Shown here one piece after another: positions 60,013 to 64,000 of a stretch of 64,000 nucleotides of DNA (the first letter of the stretch is position 1; each line of letters begins with the position of its first letter). Both the position numbers and the translations under genes were made by a program. The notes under the pieces were generated by a model. It saw only the letters and a program-made list of their open reading frames with translations, searched no databases and was not told the DNA's origin. Source of the DNA: Pseudonocardia oceani (GTDB lineage Bacteria > Actinomycetota > Actinomycetes > Mycobacteriales > Pseudonocardiaceae); NCBI RefSeq assembly GCF_019263585.2, contig NZ_JADQDF010000001.1, positions 6,454,501-6,518,500 of the forward strand. The letters are read 5' to 3'.

Positions 60013-61142
60013 TTCGCCGCCAGCTCGTCGGCGGTCTTGTGGGTGTTCACGCCCTCGGCCTCGAGCCGCCGGTTGCGCAGGATGCTCGACAGCAGCGCGG
60101 CACCGATGAACGCGACGCCGATGAGGCCGGTGAGGATCTCGTTGACGTGGTAGCCGATCCCGACCAGCAGGATGACGGCGAGCGCGCCGATCGCCCAGTG
60201 CGCGCCGTGCTCGAGGTAGACGTAGTCGGCCAGCGTGCCCTTGCGGACCAGGAACACGGTGAGCGAGCGGACGAACATCGCGCCGATCAGGCCGAGGCCC
60301 AGGGCGATGATGATCGGGTCCGGGGTGATGGCGAACGCGCCGATGACGCCGTCGAAGGAGAACGCCGCGTCGAGCACCTCGAGGTAGAGGAACAGGAAGA
60401 AGCCGGCCTTGCCGGTGGCCTTCGCGAGGTTGCTCGGGCCGCCCGACCCGTTGGAGGCGGGCTCCGCGCCCTCATCGCCCTCGACCTCCTCCATCTGCGC
60501 CTGGCCGGCCTGTTCGAAGAACTGGCCCAGACCCTGCACGGCGAGGTAGGTGATCAGGCCGAGCGAGCCGGCGAGCAGCACGACGGCGGGGTCCTCGGCG
60601 AGGAACTGCGAGAGCAGCACCAGCGCGAGCACGGCCATGACGATGGAGATCCGCTCGATCTGCCCGATGCGCGAGAGGAACTTCTCGATCGGCTGCAGCC
60701 ACTTGATGTCGCGGTCCTCGAACATCCAGTCCAGGAACAGCATGAACAGGAACATGCCGCCGAACGCGGCGATCTGCGGGTAGGCCTCGTCGAGCAGCGC
60801 CGCGTAGCTGGTGGGGTCGCTCTCCGGGCGCTGCTCCAGCGCCAGCGTCAGCGACTCCACCGGGTTCAGCCCGGCCGTGACGGCCACGATGACCAGCGGG
60901 AACACCAGCCGCATGCCGAACACGGCGATGAAGATGCCGATGGTGAGGAAGATCTTCTGCCAGAACTCGCTCATCCGCTCGAGGATCGTGGCGTTCACGA
61001 CCGCGTTGTCGAACGACAGCGAGATCTCCAGAACGCCGAGGATCGCGCAGAGGATCAGTGCCGTCCAGCCGCCGTACAGGAAGGCGATGACGAGCGACAC
61101 GACCGTCACCGCGTACGACCAGCCGAAGATGCGAAGGTTCAT
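60009..61142 (-). CDS. DUF475/TerC-superfamily membrane protein
   Basis: This 377-residue membrane protein has about nine predicted membrane segments and family motifs AILGVLEISLSFDNAVVNA and LYLEVLDAAFSFDGVIGAFA, with the conserved acidic and Asn residues that suggest metal binding or transport. TerC-type proteins export Mn or Ca and act with TerB and TerD. A 153-bp gap upstream separates it from the FN3 gene. TACCGT near 61214-61219 (minus strand) may be its -10. Confidence 0.92.
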   Translation of the reverse strand: MNLRIFGWSYAVTVVSLVIAFLYGGWTALILCAILGVLEISLSFDNAVVNATILERMSEFWQKIFLTIGIFIAVFGMRLVFPLVIVAVTAGLNPVESLTLALEQRPESDPTSYAALLDEAYPQIAAFGGMFLFMLFLDWMFEDRDIKWLQPIEKFLSRIGQIERISIVMAVLALVLLSQFLAEDPAVVLLAGSLGLITYLAVQGLGQFFEQAGQAQMEEVEGDEGAEPASNGSGGPSNLAKATGKAGFFLFLYLEVLDAAFSFDGVIGAFAITPDPIIIALGLGLIGAMFVRSLTVFLVRKGTLADYVYLEHGAHWAIGALAVILLVGIGYHVNEILTGLIGVAFIGAALLSSILRNRRLEAEGVNTHKTADELAAK

Positions 61143-61295
61143 GTCCTGATGGTCCTGTTCCCCTGTGGCCTCGAAGTTCGCGACCGATGTCCGATCGGCA
61201 CGGATGCGACGTCACGGTAGCCGGTGCCGATCTCCACGCTCGTGTTGCGCCGTCCCCAGTGTGCCCGCAATCGCCGCGCGCAGTCCGGTGGGCTC

Positions 61296-63332
61296 TCAGG
61301 CCGGCGCGTCCGTCGACGCCACCTCGGCCGAGCGCTCGCCGCCGACCGACGCGCTGACGGTGTAACCGGGCACCGGTCCGTCCGGGGCGCCGCCGTCCTC
61401 GATCTCGTGGTCGCGGGTGCGTCCGACGACCCGCCAGCGGCCCCCGGGCAAGGCGCAGCGCACCCGGAACTCGGCACCGGGCGGCCCGGTCCAGCGGACG
61501 ACGACCGAGCCGGTGGGGCCGCGCTCGGCGCGGACGGCGCTCGGGGCGATGGTGGCTCCACCCACCGCGACCACCACCTGCGGGGTCGGGGGCGTCTGCT
61601 CGTCCGACCGCACCGCCGCGGAGCTGCGCCCGGCCTGCACCGCCTCCACGGCGTACACCGGCGCCTCCACCGCGGGCGGAGCGCCGCCGTCGAGCACCGA
61701 GGTGTCGGTGACGCGCCCGACGACCTGCCACGACCCGTCAGGACGACGCCGGGAGACCCTGTAGCGGACCTGCGGCGTCGGCGAGGCCTCCCAGACGACG
61801 AGGACGTCGCCGCGGCCGTCGCGCGCGGCGCGCACCCAGGCGGGCGGCTCGACCGGGATCGCGGCCAGCGCGGCCTCGGCGCCCGGGTGGCCGGGGCAGG
61901 TGCCGAGGACGGCGAGCAGGGCCGCGGCCCGGTCGGCCGCGGGCCCGGCGAGGGCGGCGGCGACCGCGGCGTCCGCGCGGGCGACGTCGCGACGCACCCG
62001 CGCGAGGAGGTCGTCCAGAGCGCCGCCGCGGGGGTCGGGGACGTCGCGGGCGGTGCGGTCGAGGTGCTCCAGGTGCTCGGCGGCCTCGGTGGAGCGCCGC
62101 GCGTCGACGGCGGCCGACGCGGCGGTCCAGCGCCGCGCGGCCTCGTCGAGGACACCGGCGATCTCGTCGGCCACCGCCCGCACCGGCGTCGCACCCTCCG
62201 GGCCGGCGAGGCGCCGGGCGTCCTCGACGAGCCGACGCGCCTCGGACGGCCGCGCGGCGCGCAGGGCGGCGCGGGCGGCGCGCAGCGGAACCTCCCAGCC
62301 GCGCTCGTGCGGTGGGGCGGGTGTCGGGGCCGGCGGCGGGGCGGTCGGCATCGTGTCCGGCGCCGGGTCGGTCTCGACCGGCGCCCCGAGCTCCCGGGCG
62401 ACGGCGGCCAGCACCGCCCGTGCCCGGGCGTCGTCCAGGCCCAGGGCGCGGGCCTCGTCGAGCAGGTGGGCGTGGTCCTCGGCCACGAGCCGGTCCTCCA
62501 CCAGCACGGCGGCGCGGACGCGGGGGCGCAGGTGGTCGGTGACGTCGGCGGCCACCGCGTCGAGGTAGGCGGCGACGGCGGCAGCTCCCGGTTCCAGCAG
62601 CTCCGCGACGTGCACGAGCAGCTCGTCGACGACGGTCCGCAGCCGGTTGGGCGGCAGCTCGCGGGCCCGCGAGCGCCACGCCCCGGCCCCGGCGCGCACC
62701 TGCGGCTCCGACGCCGACGCGTCGAGGCCGAGCAGGGCGAGCAGCGTCGGCGGGGCGGGGGCGTCGGTGAGGCGGCCGAACTCGTCGAGCAGCGCGCGCA
62801 CCTGCCGGCGGCGCTCGGCCGGGACGCCCGGCGTCCGCTCCCCGGCCGGCTCCCCCGCGGCGACCCGGCGGTGCCGGCGCAGCCGCGCGGTCACCTCCTC
62901 GGGGGTCAGCCCGGCCAGCGCGCCGACCTCGTGCAGCCCCTCGACCTTGTCGGCCGGGATCCCGCGGTGGCGGTCGACGAGCCGGGCGACCGCGGCGTCG
63001 AGCAGGGCGTAGCGCTCGGCGTCGCGCTGCTCGCGTTGCGCCCGGACCCGAGCGGCGGCGGTCCTGCGGCGCCCGGCGTCGAGGAGCTCGGCGCTGCGGG
63101 CGTCGTGCCCGGCCACGAGCTCGGCGGCGAGCACGCGGTACTTGGGGTGGTCGCGCTGGCGCTGCCAGAACCCCCAGACCGCGGCGACGCGCTCGGCGAC
63201 CGCGGCGTCGTCGAGGTCGCCGTCGACGGGGAGGTCGTAGAGCTCGAACGGGTCGGAGGCCTCCGCGCCGCCGCGCTTCAGCACCGCGGCCAGCACGCGC
63301 CGTCGGTAGTCGGCGGGGTCGAACCCGTTCAC
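61296..63332 (-). CDS. Large helical protein with two C-terminal FN3-like domains
   Basis: This 678-residue protein begins with an Arg- and Glu-rich helical region containing FELYDLPVDGDLDDAAVAER, with several predicted helices to about residue 470. Two repeats at about 490-575 and 590-675 resemble fibronectin type III domains (LVVWEASPTPQVRYRVSRRR and VVVRWTGPPGAEFRVRCALP). No catalytic motif was found. It overlaps the Hsp70 gene by 4 bases. It may be a substrate adaptor or co-chaperone; that is inference. Confidence 0.65.
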   Translation of the reverse strand: MNGFDPADYRRRVLAAVLKRGGAEASDPFELYDLPVDGDLDDAAVAERVAAVWGFWQRQRDHPKYRVLAAELVAGHDARSAELLDAGRRRTAAARVRAQREQRDAERYALLDAAVARLVDRHRGIPADKVEGLHEVGALAGLTPEEVTARLRRHRRVAAGEPAGERTPGVPAERRRQVRALLDEFGRLTDAPAPPTLLALLGLDASASEPQVRAGAGAWRSRARELPPNRLRTVVDELLVHVAELLEPGAAAVAAYLDAVAADVTDHLRPRVRAAVLVEDRLVAEDHAHLLDEARALGLDDARARAVLAAVARELGAPVETDPAPDTMPTAPPPAPTPAPPHERGWEVPLRAARAALRAARPSEARRLVEDARRLAGPEGATPVRAVADEIAGVLDEAARRWTAASAAVDARRSTEAAEHLEHLDRTARDVPDPRGGALDDLLARVRRDVARADAAVAAALAGPAADRAAALLAVLGTCPGHPGAEAALAAIPVEPPAWVRAARDGRGDVLVVWEASPTPQVRYRVSRRRPDGSWQVVGRVTDTSVLDGGAPPAVEAPVYAVEAVQAGRSSAAVRSDEQTPPTPQVVVAVGGATIAPSAVRAERGPTGSVVVRWTGPPGAEFRVRCALPGGRWRVVGRTRDHEIEDGGAPDGPVPGYTVSASVGGERSAEVASTDAPA

Positions 63333-64000
63333 TCCCGCCGCCGCTGCTTGCCGAGCCGGTCGCGCTCGCGGGCGACCTCGGCCTGCGAGAGCGTGGCGCC
63401 CGTCGTCACGGTGAGGGTCAGCGGCAGCCCGGCGTCGACGTGGAACGCGGTGACGTGCAGGACGCCGTCGAACCCCATCTCGAAGCTCACGTGCACCTCG
63501 CTGCCCGCGTCGTAGCCGGGCGGGATCCCGGTGATCTCGCCGGCGACCAGCACCTTCGCGTCCTCCGCGCGCGAGGACTCGGCCTGCCCCTGCTGCTCGA
63601 CGACGGTCAGCGCGATCACCTCCTGGTCGGCGCGCACCGTGCCGAAGCTGCGGCTGGTGCGGATCGGGAGGCGGTCGTTGCGGTGCACCAGCCAGGTCGG
63701 TTCGAGCCGCCCCGCCGAGGAGTTGACGGCGAGCACGCCGAACCCGCGCGAGACGACGGTGTCGACGCGGACCTCCACCGCGCGGCGCACCTGCGACAGC
63801 GGCACGGCGTAGGCGTCGGCGACGCGGCGGGCGGCGTCGTCGAGGTCGGCGGGGGCGGCGTCCTCCAGCGACGCGCCGTCGCGCAGGCGCCCGCGCGTGC
63901 GCAGGTCGGCCGCGACCATCCGCTCGAGCTCCTTCTTCTCCCCGTACAGCGCGGCACCGCGGGCCACCGCGAGGTCGGGATCGTGCAGCTTCGCGTCGAG
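63329..64000 (-). CDS. Hsp70-family protein, C-terminal part (5' end outside window)
   Basis: The visible 223 residues start inside the nucleotide-binding domain and include HDPDLAVARGAALYGEKKEL, a pattern typical of the end of Hsp70 ATPase domains. A substrate-binding-like domain follows (VVSRGFGVLAVNSSAG, DRLPIRTSRSFGTVRADQEV, KVLVAGEITGIPPG, FEMGFDGVLHVTAFHVDAG). The lid is very short and the protein ends in basic residues. It is not DnaK; it looks like the divergent Hsp70 proteins found next to Ter and stress genes. Confidence 0.85.
   Translation of the reverse strand, partial: LDAKLHDPDLAVARGAALYGEKKELERMVAADLRTRGRLRDGASLEDAAPADLDDAARRVADAYAVPLSQVRRAVEVRVDTVVSRGFGVLAVNSSAGRLEPTWLVHRNDRLPIRTSRSFGTVRADQEVIALTVVEQQGQAESSRAEDAKVLVAGEITGIPPGYDAGSEVHVSFEMGFDGVLHVTAFHVDAGLPLTLTVTTGATLSQAEVARERDRLGKQRRRE

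Overview
The window is very GC-rich, codes densely on both strands, and uses GTG starts often. Its gene content and order match an actinomycete, probably Pseudonocardiales (Pseudonocardia-like). The best evidence for this is a backbone that follows Mycobacterium tuberculosis Rv2572c-Rv2594c: aspS, an Rv2578c-type radical SAM gene, hisS, an Rv2581c-type hydrolase, ppiB, relA, apt, secF, secD, yajC, ruvB, ruvA, ruvC. Other lineage markers are an ShbA/SigD-type sigma factor, an LpqY-SugABC-type transporter and mycobacterial-type SOS boxes. No rRNA, tRNA, insertion sequence, prophage or CRISPR array was seen. Assignments come from reading motifs and recalling families; no database search was run.

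Layout. 1-7012: end of a DUF948 gene, an ShbA/SigD-like sigma factor, a TetR regulator, a secreted DNRLRE protein, arginine deiminase with a DUF4185 gene, and rarA. 7403-10483: two PLP aminotransferases around an Lrp regulator, and a 63-residue zinc-ribbon protein. 10519-16221: a LacI regulator divergent from an LpqY-SugABC-type sugar importer. 16286-20226: an unusual APH-fold kinase, a DUF389 protein and aspS. 20506-22518: an Rv2578c-family radical SAM gene carrying a 329-residue intein in its FeS motif, with a LexA box next to its start. 22612-31631: gluconate kinase and permease, YibE/F protein, methyltransferase, hisS, hydrolase, cyclophilin, esterase, lipoprotein. 31644-40428: relA, apt, secF, secD, yajC and ruvB-ruvA-ruvC, with LexA boxes before both ruvA and ruvC. 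40587-48366: accessory genes including an AfsR-type regulator, a frameshifted P-loop remnant and an internally shortened SnoaL-like gene. 48467-52872: polA, a DUF2510 membrane protein and a GNAT protein, with tandem repeats over two stop codons.

The most system-like region is 53031-64000. It is a tellurium-resistance (Ter) stress locus: TerD, a TerA-like protein, a CitE-like C-C bond lyase, a TRSP-type phosphoribosyltransferase, a StiP/PELOTA-type phosphoribosyltransferase-like protein, a HAD phosphatase and TerB on the plus strand. A TerD-like protein, a TerC-superfamily (DUF475) membrane protein, a two-FN3-domain protein and an Hsp70-family protein lie on the minus strand. The four enzymes share overlapping start and stop codons and look like one pathway, predicted in the literature to make a nucleoside-like metabolite. 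A perfect inverted repeat with 20-bp arms separates the two convergent halves.

A recurrent signal is a TANNNT hexamer 6-7 bases before a start codon, with no ribosome binding site. It occurs at eleven or more genes and suggests widespread leaderless transcription; it also decides several start codons here.
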